A stretch of DNA of 64,000 nucleotides from Gallionellaceae bacterium (GTDB lineage: Bacteria; Pseudomonadota; Gammaproteobacteria; Burkholderiales; Thiobacillaceae): positions 62,001 to 126,000 of the forward strand of contig JAQTLN010000002.1 in NCBI GenBank assembly GCA_028714875.1. Direction: 5' to 3'. The stretch's first letter is position 1; every line of letters begins with the position of its first letter. Both the position numbers and the translations under genes were made by a program. The notes below the pieces were generated by a model that saw only the letters and a list, made by a program, of their open reading frames with translations, was not told where the DNA came from and made no database searches. Positions 16,452 through 24,628 of this stretch are shown here, piece after piece.

Positions 16452-17579
16452 TTACTTGAGCCTGGGCAGGAGTTCCTTCACGCCGGGCAGGGCATCGATG
16501 GCGTCCGGCTTCCAGTTCAGTTTGCAGCTTTGCTCAAAGTAGGGGTCGATGATGCCGTCGCCACCCGGTCGCTGGCGGACTTCGCAGTCCAGGATCACAG
16601 GCAGGGGGTCAGGGCAGTCGCAGTGATAACGGTCCACCTTGCTCTGGTCGGAAATCGAAATGCCCTTTTCCCGCTCCAGTATTTTCAGGCGATCCAGCAG
16701 GCTGCCCTTGCCCGGTTCCAGCTTGCCCTGATTGGTGCGCTCGAAATACAGGGTGCGCGGTTCATAGCCGTTGCGTACCCGTACCGGGTTTTCGTAAAGC
16801 TCCACGGTACGCGCCTCGCCCAGCAGCGAGCTGGAGCTGTCCGGGTCGCCATAGCGGGTATGGCCGAATTCGTGCGACAGGATGGCGTGCGGGTCCACCA
16901 GTTCGTCGCTGCTGGGAAAGTGGCAACGCAGGCCGGCATCGCCCAGACCGATGCCACCCGGCTGCGCCAACGCCCCGGTTCCGGCATAGGCGCCGAACTT
17001 GAACACCTCGGCATCCTCGGCGAATTGGCCGGCTTCGCTCAGGCGACCGGTCAGCAGTTGCGACAGATTCGGCATGCGGCCGCTCTTGAGGGCGCGCCGC
17101 CACAAGGCGTGGTCGTATTCCAGATAACCCTTGTTGAACAGGCGCAGGGTGTCATCCGCCACCTCGCGCAGCCACACCGCGCCGGCGTCAGCCAGGGCGA
17201 AACGTTCGAGCAATTCGATCTGCTCCGGCGGTAGCGCCAGGGTGCGGGTGTTGACCTCTTCCTTGCGCGCGAAATTGATGCGCCGCGCCAACGCGAAATG
17301 CTCGGCGCGACGCGCTCTTTCTTCCTCGGCGTTCGCCGCTGGCGGCGAAAGACGCCCGGCCAGCGGTTGTGCGCTGGCCGCTTTACCCGACCCACAGATC
17401 AGAACGATCTCGCCACCCGCCTGCCAGGGCTGCGCCAGTTCCCGTTTCAGATCGACCTGGACGCGCTGTCGCGGCGGCATGGCAAATCCATCCGGTACCA
17501 CCGGACACGCCGCCCAGGCGCCAGCCGTCGAGCAGAACGACAAGAGCAGGAGCGTGAATATCGCGGCGAAGGAAGGCAT
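16452..17579 (-). CDS. Secreted HExxH protein, NleD/M91-like zinc metalloprotease candidate
   Basis: 375 aa from the ATG at 17579, which begins a clear signal peptide (MPSFAAIFTLLLLSFCSTAG). An alternative ATG at 17642 would add 21 residues before it. The zinc-binding motif HEFGH lies at residues 236-240, in AILSHEFGHTRYGDP. About 20 residues on, GEARTVELYENPVRVRNGYEPRTLYF is split around a Glu-Asn pair that resembles the third-ligand region of M91/NleD-like effectors (family knowledge, not searched). The C-terminal ~60 residues contain several cysteines (YHCDCPD, ILDC), consistent with an oxidising compartment. It faces the FKBP gene tail to tail, three bases apart. A MITE-like element sits upstream in its promoter region. 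Substrate is unknown. Confidence 0.65.
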   Translation of the reverse strand: MPSFAAIFTLLLLSFCSTAGAWAACPVVPDGFAMPPRQRVQVDLKRELAQPWQAGGEIVLICGSGKAASAQPLAGRLSPPAANAEEERARRAEHFALARRINFARKEEVNTRTLALPPEQIELLERFALADAGAVWLREVADDTLRLFNKGYLEYDHALWRRALKSGRMPNLSQLLTGRLSEAGQFAEDAEVFKFGAYAGTGALAQPGGIGLGDAGLRCHFPSSDELVDPHAILSHEFGHTRYGDPDSSSSLLGEARTVELYENPVRVRNGYEPRTLYFERTNQGKLEPGKGSLLDRLKILEREKGISISDQSKVDRYHCDCPDPLPVILDCEVRQRPGGDGIIDPYFEQSCKLNWKPDAIDALPGVKELLPRLK

Positions 17580-17654
17580 GGGATGGATAGTGTCCCGAGT
17601 GATACGCAAAAGCGACCTGGGAGAGAGCGCTGAGGTGGTCATGGTAAGGTATTT

Positions 17655-17829
17655 AACCTAGTAGTCAGTCACGTTGAAACACAGGAACATAAGCGCGCCC
17701 CACCCTGACGTAGGGTGTGGTGAGCGTAGCGAACCGCACCATGCAATGCGAACGAGGTCGATGCGGTTCGCTACGCTCACCACATCCTACGGGCCATCCA
17801 TTCGATTCATGGTGACTGACTACTAGGTT
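17655..17829. mobile_element. MITE-like 175-bp nested palindrome
   Basis: Perfect 18-bp terminal inverted repeats AACCTAGTAGTCAGTCAC lie at 17655-17672 and, inverted, 17812-17829. Inside is a second, 23-bp perfect inverted pair (17716-17738 with 17762-17784), extended to 17709/17791 with one G-T pair, of the type TGGTGAGCGTAGCGAACC. No coding capacity is seen. It is probably a non-autonomous transposon or a REP doublet. It occupies most of the 412-bp space 17580-17991; nothing else was recognised there. Confidence 0.7.
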
Positions 17830-17991
17830 GATTTCCGAGATCGACCCAGGCTCGGAAGGCGGGTCCGCAAGCGGTGATCGAAGGGATCGGCGCGCGCCCG
17901 GCTTGTGGCGCGGGAATAACCGCCGGCGGGAAGGCCGCGACGCGACTGTTGACCGCTTGTCAGCGCGCGTTTGATTGCCTCGTCGCCCCGC

Positions 17992-19122
17992 TTACACAAT
18001 ATCCAGATGATCCAGCCCTGAAAGCGGCGATTCGCCGCGTTCTTCCTTGTTGTGCAGCTTGATCTTGAGGCGCAGGTCGTTGAAGGAGTCGGCGTTGCGC
18101 AGGGCATCTTCGGGACTGATGATGCCGATGTTGTTGAGGTCGTAGAGCGACTGGTCGAATGTCTGCATGCCGAGGTCGCGCGAGCGGGCCATGATGTCGC
18201 GGATTTCGTCGAGGCGGCCTTTCATGATCAGGTCGGATATCAGCGGCGAGTTGAGCATGACTTCCGCCGCCGGGATGCGGCCCTTGTGGTCGGTGCGCGG
18301 CACCAGGCGCTGCGAGACGATGGCGCGCAGGTTCAGCGAGAGGTCGAGCAGCAACTGATCGCGCCGGTCGCGCGGGAAGAAACTGAGAATCCGGTCCAGG
18401 GTCTGGCTGCCGTTGTTGGCGTGCACCGTGGACAGACAGAGGTGGCCGGTTTCCGCGTAGGACAGGGCGTATTCCATGGTTTCACGGTCGCGGATCTCGC
18501 CGATCATGATGACGTCCGGCGCCTGCCGCAGAGTGTTTTTCAGGGCCACTTCCCAGGACTCGGTATCGGAGCCGATCTCGCGCTGGGTGATGATGCACTT
18601 GCCGTGCTGGTGCACGAATTCGATGGGGTCTTCCACCGTGACGATGTGTTCGCTGGCGATGCCGTTGCGATAGCCGATCATGGCCGCCAGGGTGGTGGAT
18701 TTGCCGGAACCGGTGGAACCGGCAAGCAGCACCAGGCCGCGCGGCATCATGCTGATATCGCGCAGGATGGGCGGCAGATGCAGTGTTTCCAGTTTCGGGA
18801 TCACCGTATTGATCTGGCGAAATACCAGCCCGGCGCGGCCCTGTTGAATGAAGGCATTGACCCGGAAACGGCCGATGTCATGGTCATGGATGGCGAAGTT
18901 CGCTTCCTTGGTGGCCTGAAATTCCGCCCGTTGCTTCTCCGTCATCACCGCCTTGGCGTACTCCAGGCTCTCGGAGGGGGTCAGGCTCTGGTTGGTGATG
19001 GGGGTGACCTTGCCATCCATCTTGATGGCGGCGGGGAAGCCCGCCGTGATGAACAAGTCGGATGCGCCGCGCGCCACCATGAAGCGCAGCCATTCGAAGA
19101 TTTTTTTCTGGAAGTCGGTCAT
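17992..19122 (-). CDS. pilU: Type IV pilus retraction ATPase PilU
   Basis: 376 aa, the usual PilU length. It is a hexameric secretion ATPase of the PilT/GspE superfamily acting on the inner face of the pilus machine, as an accessory retraction motor. Walker A GSTGSGKS is at residues 135-142; the Asp/His boxes (EDPIEFVHQH, GEIRDRETM, TGHLCLSTVHAN) are complete. The N-terminus FEWLRFMVARGASDLFI and the long C-terminal tail ending near LKIKLHNKEERGESPLS are PilU-like rather than PilT-like. Its start overlaps the pilT stop by four bases (ATGA), so it is the second gene of a pilT-pilU operon. The downstream 160 bp up to the MITE hold nothing recognised. Confidence 0.95.
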   Translation of the reverse strand: MTDFQKKIFEWLRFMVARGASDLFITAGFPAAIKMDGKVTPITNQSLTPSESLEYAKAVMTEKQRAEFQATKEANFAIHDHDIGRFRVNAFIQQGRAGLVFRQINTVIPKLETLHLPPILRDISMMPRGLVLLAGSTGSGKSTTLAAMIGYRNGIASEHIVTVEDPIEFVHQHGKCIITQREIGSDTESWEVALKNTLRQAPDVIMIGEIRDRETMEYALSYAETGHLCLSTVHANNGSQTLDRILSFFPRDRRDQLLLDLSLNLRAIVSQRLVPRTDHKGRIPAAEVMLNSPLISDLIMKGRLDEIRDIMARSRDLGMQTFDQSLYDLNNIGIISPEDALRNADSFNDLRLKIKLHNKEERGESPLSGLDHLDIV

Positions 19123-20162
19123 ACCGGAAAGTTGTCCTTGTTCATCGCCACGGCGCGGGCGTCCGCCGATGCAATCACATTGCGCCGCACCAGATCCGTC
19201 AGCGCCTGATCCAGTGTCTGCATGCCGATGGATTGGCCGGTCTGGATCGAGGAATACATCTGCGCGATCTTGTTTTCGCGGATCAGGTTACGGATCGCCG
19301 GGGTGCCGATCATGATCTCGTGCGCGGCGACCCGGCCGCCGCCGTCCTTGCGCTTCAACAGCGTTTGCGAAATCACCGCGCGCAGCGACTCGGACAACAT
19401 CGAACGCACCATTTCCTTCTCCGCCGCCGGGAACACGTCGACGATACGGTCGACGGTCTTGGCGGCCGACGAGGTATGCAGGGTGGCGAAGACCAGATGG
19501 CCGGTTTCCGCGCCGGTCAGCGCCAGGCGGATGGTTTCCAGGTCGCGCAATTCGCCCACCAGAATGATGTCCGGGTCCTCGCGCAGGGCGGAACGCAGCG
19601 CCTCCGCGAAGCCACGCGTGTGCGGCCCCACCTCGCGCTGGTTGATCAGGCATTTCTTGCTCTTGTGCACGAATTCGATGGGGTCCTCGATGGTGAGGAT
19701 GTGGCCGAACAAATTCTCGTTGACGTAGTCGATCATCGAGGCCAGCGTGGTCGACTTGCCGGAGCCGGTGGGGCCGGTGACCAGGACGATGCCGCGCGGC
19801 TGGTCGGATATTTCCTTGAAAATGCGCGGCGCTTCCAGTTCCTCCAGCGTCAGCACCTGGCTGGGAATGGTCCGGAACACCGCGCCGGCGCCCCGTTCCT
19901 GGGTAAAGGCGTTGACCCGGAAGCGCGCGATATTGGGCAGTTCGAAGGCGAAATCGACCTCGAGAAACTCTTCGTAGTGCTTGCGCTGGGTATCGCTCAT
20001 GACGTCGTAAATCATGGAGCGGGTCGTGGTGTTGTCGAGCGCGGGAAGGTTGATGCGGCGAATATCGCCATGCACCCGAATCATCGGAGGCAGGCCGGCG
20101 GAGAGGTGCAGGTCGGAGGCTTTGTTCTTGACCGAGAAGGCAAGAAGCTCGGAAATTTCCAT
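19119..20162 (-). CDS. pilT: Type IV pilus retraction ATPase PilT
   Basis: 347 aa, full length. It powers depolymerisation of the pilin fibre (twitching, DNA uptake, surface attachment). Walker A GPTGSGKS is at residues 130-137; the Walker B/His boxes EDPIEFVHKS, VGELRDLETI and TGHLVFATLHT are intact. The PilT signature AIRNLIRENK is present near the C-terminus. The start MEISELLAFSVKNKASDLHLS is the canonical PilT N-terminus; an AGGGAA lies eight bases upstream. It is divergent from yggS with 47 bp between, and is followed by overlapping pilU. Confidence 0.97.
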   Translation of the reverse strand: MEISELLAFSVKNKASDLHLSAGLPPMIRVHGDIRRINLPALDNTTTRSMIYDVMSDTQRKHYEEFLEVDFAFELPNIARFRVNAFTQERGAGAVFRTIPSQVLTLEELEAPRIFKEISDQPRGIVLVTGPTGSGKSTTLASMIDYVNENLFGHILTIEDPIEFVHKSKKCLINQREVGPHTRGFAEALRSALREDPDIILVGELRDLETIRLALTGAETGHLVFATLHTSSAAKTVDRIVDVFPAAEKEMVRSMLSESLRAVISQTLLKRKDGGGRVAAHEIMIGTPAIRNLIRENKIAQMYSSIQTGQSIGMQTLDQALTDLVRRNVIASADARAVAMNKDNFPV

Positions 20163-20168
20163 TATAAT
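20163..20168 (+). promoter_or_regulatory. Candidate -10 box for yggS operon
   Basis: A perfect TATAAT lies 41 bp before the yggS start, in the 47-bp divergent spacer. The -35 region falls inside pilT and is poor. The hexamer sits in the palindrome ATTATAAT, but on the minus strand it would be too close to the pilT start to serve a normal leader. Confidence 0.35.
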
Positions 20169-20209
20169 TCCCTGAGTTACGTGATTTTCCCGCGGGAGTT
20201 CGAGGCATT

Positions 20210-20917
20210 ATGGGTGCGATAGCGGCCGCCGTGCAAGCCTGCCGAAAACGCATAGCGGCAGCCTGCGCCGAAGCGGGACGATACGCCGAATGTGCCCGTT
20301 TGCTGGCGGTCAGCAAGACTTTTTCCGCCGAAGCCATTCGTGAAGCGCACGCCTGCGGATTGACCGCTTTCGGCGAAAGTTACCTGAGTGAAGCGCTGGG
20401 CAAACTCGATGCCCTCGCCGACCTCCCCCTGGAATGGCATTTCATTGGCCCGTTGCAAAGCAACAAGACGCGCCCGGTGGCGGAACGCTTCGCCTGGGTG
20501 CATGGTGTGGAGCGGGAAAAGATCGCGCGTCGCCTGTCTGAACAACGCCCGGCCACACTGCCCCCGCTCAATGTCTGTGTGCAGGTCAATGTCAGCGGCG
20601 AAGCCAGCAAGCACGGCGTGCCGCCGGAACAGGCGTTGAGTCTCGCTCACCTGGTGGCGAGCCTGCCCGGTTTGCGCTTGCGCGGCTTCATGGCCATCCC
20701 CGAGTCCAGTACCGACATTGCAACACAACGTATTCGTTTTTCGCTCCCGCGCATTCTGCTGGAGCAAGCCCGCGCGGAAGGACTGCCGGTGGACACCTTG
20801 TCCATGGGTATGTCAGCCGATCTGGAATCCGCGATCCTGGAAGGTTCCACGATGGTGCGCGTCGGAAGCGCCCTGTTCGGCGCCCGCCATTACCAAGAAG
20901 AAGGAGAACTCCCATGA
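20210..20917 (+). CDS. yggS: YggS/PLPBP-family pyridoxal phosphate homeostasis protein
   Basis: 235 aa, single TIM-barrel-like PLP-binding protein of the PROSC family. It has no known enzymatic activity and is involved in vitamin B6 and amino-acid homeostasis. The PLP lysine is Lys36 in AVSKTFSAE. Other family blocks are AFGESYLSEA, WHFIGPLQSNK, VNVSGEASKHG, GFMAIP and LSMGMSADLESAI...GSTMVRVGSALFG. Note SYLSEA where most members have NYVQEA. It is the first gene of an operon with proC (four-base overlap), yggT, yggU and a GTPase, the standard proteobacterial context. The start ATG at 20210 has only a weak ribosome site (GGGAG ~12 bases upstream). Confidence 0.93.
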   Translation: MGAIAAAVQACRKRIAAACAEAGRYAECARLLAVSKTFSAEAIREAHACGLTAFGESYLSEALGKLDALADLPLEWHFIGPLQSNKTRPVAERFAWVHGVEREKIARRLSEQRPATLPPLNVCVQVNVSGEASKHGVPPEQALSLAHLVASLPGLRLRGFMAIPESSTDIATQRIRFSLPRILLEQARAEGLPVDTLSMGMSADLESAILEGSTMVRVGSALFGARHYQEEGELP

Positions 20918-21723
20918 AACTCGGCTTTATCGGTGGCGGCAACATGGCGGCCGCCATGATCGGCGGCCTGTTGCAGAAAGGCTTTGCGCGAGAGGACATC
21001 GTTGTGGCGGAGCAGCACGCGGAACGGCGTACCTGGATGGCAAATGAATTCGCTGTGAACGTCGTCGACGACACTACTCAGGCGTTGACCGCCGATGTCG
21101 TGGTTCTGGCGGTCAAACCCCAGCAGTTGCGCGCCGCGCTCTGTTGCCTGCCGCCACCGCACCCCGAACAACTGATCGTCTCAATCGCGGCGGGCGTGCG
21201 TGCCTGCGACATCTCACGCTGGCTGCACGGACATCCCACGGTGGTGCGCGCCATGCCCAATACGCCGGCCCTGGTCGGTGCCGGCATCACCGGCCTGTAT
21301 GCCCTGCCCGCGGTAAGCGAGGCGCAGAAAGCCCAGGCCACGCAATTGCTGGAAGCGGTAGGCAGCGTGGTATGGGTGGATACGGAAGCCCAGATCGACG
21401 CCGTCACCGCCATATCCGGCAGCGGCCCGGCCTATGTATTCCTGTTCATTGAAGCCCTTGAACAGGCGGCCATCGACCTCGGCTTGCCCGCCGAGACCGC
21501 GCGCCAGCTCACCCTGCAAACCTTCCTCGGCGCCTCCGCCCTGGCGATCAAGGATAAATCTCCCCTAGCCGAGTTGCGCGCCCGCGTCACCTCCAAAGGC
21601 GGCACCACCGAGCGCGGCCTGCTGGCGCTGGAAGAGGGGGGGGTGAAATACGTCATCGGCATGGCGGCGCGCGCGGCGGCGGAACGTGCCCAGGAGATGG
21701 GCGTGCTGTTCGGGAAAGACTGA
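20914..21723 (+). CDS. proC: Pyrroline-5-carboxylate reductase
   Basis: 269 aa, full length. It catalyses the last step of proline synthesis, NAD(P)H-dependent reduction of pyrroline-5-carboxylate, in the cytoplasm. The N-terminal Rossmann motif is KLGFIGGGNMAAAMIGG. The C-terminal domain carries the conserved ISGSGPAYVFLFIEAL and the substrate-loop block VTSKGGTTERGLLALEEGGV. Start codon overlaps the yggS stop (ATGA), and a good AGAAGGAGAA precedes it. Its stop overlaps the yggT start by one base. Confidence 0.97.
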   Translation: MKLGFIGGGNMAAAMIGGLLQKGFAREDIVVAEQHAERRTWMANEFAVNVVDDTTQALTADVVVLAVKPQQLRAALCCLPPPHPEQLIVSIAAGVRACDISRWLHGHPTVVRAMPNTPALVGAGITGLYALPAVSEAQKAQATQLLEAVGSVVWVDTEAQIDAVTAISGSGPAYVFLFIEALEQAAIDLGLPAETARQLTLQTFLGASALAIKDKSPLAELRARVTSKGGTTERGLLALEEGGVKYVIGMAARAAAERAQEMGVLFGKD

Positions 21724-22298
21724 TGTTGCTCGATGCCATCCAATTCCTGCTGCGCACCGCGTTCGATCTGATCGCCTGTGCCCTGTTTCTGCGTTTCTGG
21801 ATGCAATGGGCGCGGGTGCCGTTCCACAACCCCTTCGCCCAGTTCGTGCTGCGCGTGACCGATTTCGCGGTGCGACCCTTGCGACGGGTGATTCCCGGCT
21901 TCTTCGGGCTCGACTGGGCCAGCCTGCTCCCGTTTTATCTCGCGGAATTGCTCTCCGTGCTGGTTAGCCAATGGTTGCAGGGTTACCCGTTCGCGGTGGC
22001 GGGGTCGGCGGTGCTGCCCGCCTTCCTGCTCCTGGCCCTCGCCGTCGCCCTGCGTCTGGCGCTGTATCTGTTGATCGGTTTCGTCCTGTTGCAGGCCGTC
22101 CTGAGCTGGGTCAACCCGTTCTCGCCGCACGCGCCTCTGGCTTACGCCCTGGCGCGCCCAGTCCTGAAACCGTTCCAGAAACTGGTCCCTCCCATCGGTG
22201 GGATAGACCTCACCCCGATGGTTGCCCTGATCGTGGTGCAGATGCTGCTGATCGCTCCGGTTTCCGCCCTGGAGCGGATGGCCCTTGCGCTGCTATGA
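21723..22298 (+). CDS. yggT: YggT family integral membrane protein
   Basis: 191 aa with two YggT repeats, each a pair of hydrophobic segments (residues ~8-22 and ~60-110, then ~115-135 and ~165-185). The typical motifs are FLRFWMQWARVPFHNPFAQF and LSWVNPFSPHAPLAYALA with VLKPFQKLVPPIGGIDLTPM. Inner-membrane location is expected. The family is linked to osmotic tolerance and division-associated functions, but the precise role is unsettled. It overlaps proC by one base and yggU by four. Confidence 0.92.
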   Translation: MLLDAIQFLLRTAFDLIACALFLRFWMQWARVPFHNPFAQFVLRVTDFAVRPLRRVIPGFFGLDWASLLPFYLAELLSVLVSQWLQGYPFAVAGSAVLPAFLLLALAVALRLALYLLIGFVLLQAVLSWVNPFSPHAPLAYALARPVLKPFQKLVPPIGGIDLTPMVALIVVQMLLIAPVSALERMALALL

Positions 22299-22588
22299 CA
22301 TCCTGGCTGCGGCCCGTGGATGACGGCGTCGAGATCACCGTGCACATCCAGCCCGGCGCCTCACGCAGCGAATTGGCGGGCGAACACGGCGAGGCGCTCA
22401 AGGTGCGTATCTCGGCGCGGCCGGTGGAAGGGGCGGCCAATGCCGCCTTGACGGAATTCATGGCGCAGTGCCTTGGAGTGGCGCGGCGTGAGGTTAGAAT
22501 CGTGCGCGGTGAGAAATCCCGCCACAAAGTGCTTTGGGCGCCTGTAGCTCCAGAGCTGGCTCGGCGGCGGATTGAGGGGGATACCTAA
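22295..22588 (+). CDS. yggU: DUF167 / YggU family protein
   Basis: 97 aa. The start ATG at 22295 overlaps the yggT stop (ATGA), which is why this start is chosen over earlier in-frame codons. It shows the DUF167 pattern: VEITVHIQPGASRSELAGEHG, LKVRISARPVEGAANAALTEFMA, and VRIVRGEKSRHKVLWAP. A small cytoplasmic alpha/beta protein; function unknown. Its stop TAA overlaps the ATG of the GTPase gene (TAATG). Confidence 0.93.
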   Translation: MTSWLRPVDDGVEITVHIQPGASRSELAGEHGEALKVRISARPVEGAANAALTEFMAQCLGVARREVRIVRGEKSRHKVLWAPVAPELARRRIEGDT

Positions 22589-24549
22589 TGAATTACGGCC
22601 TGGAAAGCGGCATTACCCGGTTCCGACATAGGCGCGACCGACTGGTTAAGGTGGTGACCGCCTATCGGGATTGGCTGGAAAAATACGCCGAAGTGGAACC
22701 GGCACAGTTGCTGCGCCTGTTCGACCTGACCGAAAACCTGAAGAAAGACCGGCTCATGCTGGCTTTCGTGGCCGAATTCAGCCGCGGCAAGACCGAACTC
22801 ATCAACGCCCTGTTTTTCTCCGATTTCAAGCAGCGCCTGCTACCCTCGGATGCCGGCCGCACCACCATGTGTCCGACCGAGATTTTCTACGACGCGGACA
22901 CCGAGCCCTACATACGCCTGCTGCCCATCGAAACCCGTTTCCGTGACGACAGCATCACCACTCTGAAGCGCATACCGGTGGAGTGGAGCACCATCAAGCT
23001 GGATGTTTCCGATCCCAATGCCATGGTCAGCGCCATGCGCAAGCTGGCGGAAACCAAAGTGGTGTTCAAGGTGGAAGCGCGCGCCCTCGGTCTGTGGGAC
23101 GAGAATGACCCCAACCTCGGTTACATGGTGAAAGACCGGGACCGCGTGGAAATTCCTGCCTGGCGTTACGCCATGATCAACTACCCGCACCCGCTGCTGG
23201 AGTCGGGGCTCGCCATTCTCGACACGCCCGGCCTCAATGCCATGGGGGCGGAGCCGGAACTGACTATTTCCGCCATCCCCAACGCGCACGCCCTGTTGTT
23301 TCTGCTGGCCACCGATACCGGCGTCACCCAGTCCGACTACGAAATCTGGAATAAGTGGGTATCCAAGCACGCCAGCCAGCACTATGCCGTGCTGAACAAG
23401 ATCGACATGCTCTGGGACGACCTCAAGAGCAACGAGGACATCGGCCGCACCATTCAGCGCCAGATCGAATCCACCGCGACCCAGCTCAACATTCCGACCT
23501 CCAGCGTCATGGCCATCTCCGCCCAGAAAGCCCTGGTCGGCAAGATCCGCAATGATGCCGACATGATCAAGCGTTCCGGTATCCAGACCCTGGAAGTCAT
23601 GCTGGCGCGGGAAATCATCCCCTCACGGGAAAAGATCATGCGCGAAGCCGTGGTGCGCGAAGTCGGCCCGCTGCTCACCGAAGCGCGCGACACCGCGCAG
23701 AACCGCCTCCTCGCCGCGCGCCAGTCGCTCATGGACCTGCACGCCCTGTCCGGCAAGAATCAGCAGATCGTCGGCCAGATGCGGGAAAAGATGATGTCCG
23801 ACAAACATCTCTACGAGGAAACCGCGCGCAACTTCAACGTCACACGCAAGATCGTCGCGCAGCAGGGCTGGGAACTGCTCACCCACATGGACGATGACCG
23901 CATGGACAAGATCATCGAAGAGTCCATGATGGCCATCAACGACTCCTGGACCACCGCCGGCCTGATCAAGGGCATGCATCTCCTGATCCGCCGCATGGGC
24001 GCCGAATTCGATCATGCCAACCAGCAGAGCGGCGGCATCAAGCAATTGCTCAATGCCGCCTACCAGCGCTTCCACGAGGTGCACGGCCTGGAGCGTCTGG
24101 ACCCGCCCAATCTCGACCTTTCCCGCTATCGCGGGCGCCTCGACGAACTGATGGTGAGCACCCAGGAGTTCTGCTCCGACCCGCTCAACATCATGTTGGA
24201 GAAGCGCTTCATGGTGAAGAAGTTCTACATCGCCCTGGTCACTCAGGCGCGCATCGTGTTCCAGCAAGTCCGCCTGGAAACCGAAACCTGGCTGCGCCTC
24301 ACCCTCGACCCCATCGTCGCGCGCATCAAGGAACACAAGACTCAGTTGGAGCACCGCCTGGAAAACCTCAACAAGGTGCACACCAACCTCAGTTCCATCC
24401 AGGAACGCAGCGCCGTGATCAGTAATGAAATGGTCGGCATCAAGGCGCAGTGCGACCAGATCGAAGAAGTCGCCAAGGAATTCTCCCTGCTCACCGGCGT
24501 CGCCTTCCGGCCGCTGGAGGGGATGAACCAGCCGCCGAAAGCGGCGTAG
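22588..24549 (+). CDS. Dynamin-family large GTPase
   Basis: 653 aa. The GTPase domain is N-terminal: P-loop AEFSRGKTE at residues 62-70, G3 DTPGL at 212, G4 NKID at 270. After it come long helical stalk regions (residues ~350-640) rich in Glu/Arg/Gln, consistent with a dynamin-like membrane-remodelling protein. No transmembrane segment was seen. Bacterial dynamin-like proteins act on the inner membrane (fusion, phage or stress response, division). It is the last gene of the yggS operon and overlaps yggU by one base, so constitutive expression with housekeeping genes is likely. It could also be annotated as a generic 50S-binding-like GTPase; dynamin_N is the better fit. Confidence 0.85.
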   Translation: MNYGLESGITRFRHRRDRLVKVVTAYRDWLEKYAEVEPAQLLRLFDLTENLKKDRLMLAFVAEFSRGKTELINALFFSDFKQRLLPSDAGRTTMCPTEIFYDADTEPYIRLLPIETRFRDDSITTLKRIPVEWSTIKLDVSDPNAMVSAMRKLAETKVVFKVEARALGLWDENDPNLGYMVKDRDRVEIPAWRYAMINYPHPLLESGLAILDTPGLNAMGAEPELTISAIPNAHALLFLLATDTGVTQSDYEIWNKWVSKHASQHYAVLNKIDMLWDDLKSNEDIGRTIQRQIESTATQLNIPTSSVMAISAQKALVGKIRNDADMIKRSGIQTLEVMLAREIIPSREKIMREAVVREVGPLLTEARDTAQNRLLAARQSLMDLHALSGKNQQIVGQMREKMMSDKHLYEETARNFNVTRKIVAQQGWELLTHMDDDRMDKIIEESMMAINDSWTTAGLIKGMHLLIRRMGAEFDHANQQSGGIKQLLNAAYQRFHEVHGLERLDPPNLDLSRYRGRLDELMVSTQEFCSDPLNIMLEKRFMVKKFYIALVTQARIVFQQVRLETETWLRLTLDPIVARIKEHKTQLEHRLENLNKVHTNLSSIQERSAVISNEMVGIKAQCDQIEEVAKEFSLLTGVAFRPLEGMNQPPKAA

Positions 24550-24628
24550 GTCGAAACGCGTAGCGGTTCCGACATGTCCGGTGTCGGATCGCCCTACGGG
24601 CATCCGACCTACGGCATCCGACCTACAG
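24546..24628. repeat. REP-like repeats in the convergent spacer
   Basis: GTAGGTCG at the left and two copies of CATCCGACCTAC at the right (ends ~24612 and ~24628) form inverted pairs, with inner CCGACA/TGTCGG. It lies between convergent genes and overlaps the rng stop region slightly. Possible bidirectional transcription stop or REP element. Confidence 0.45.
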
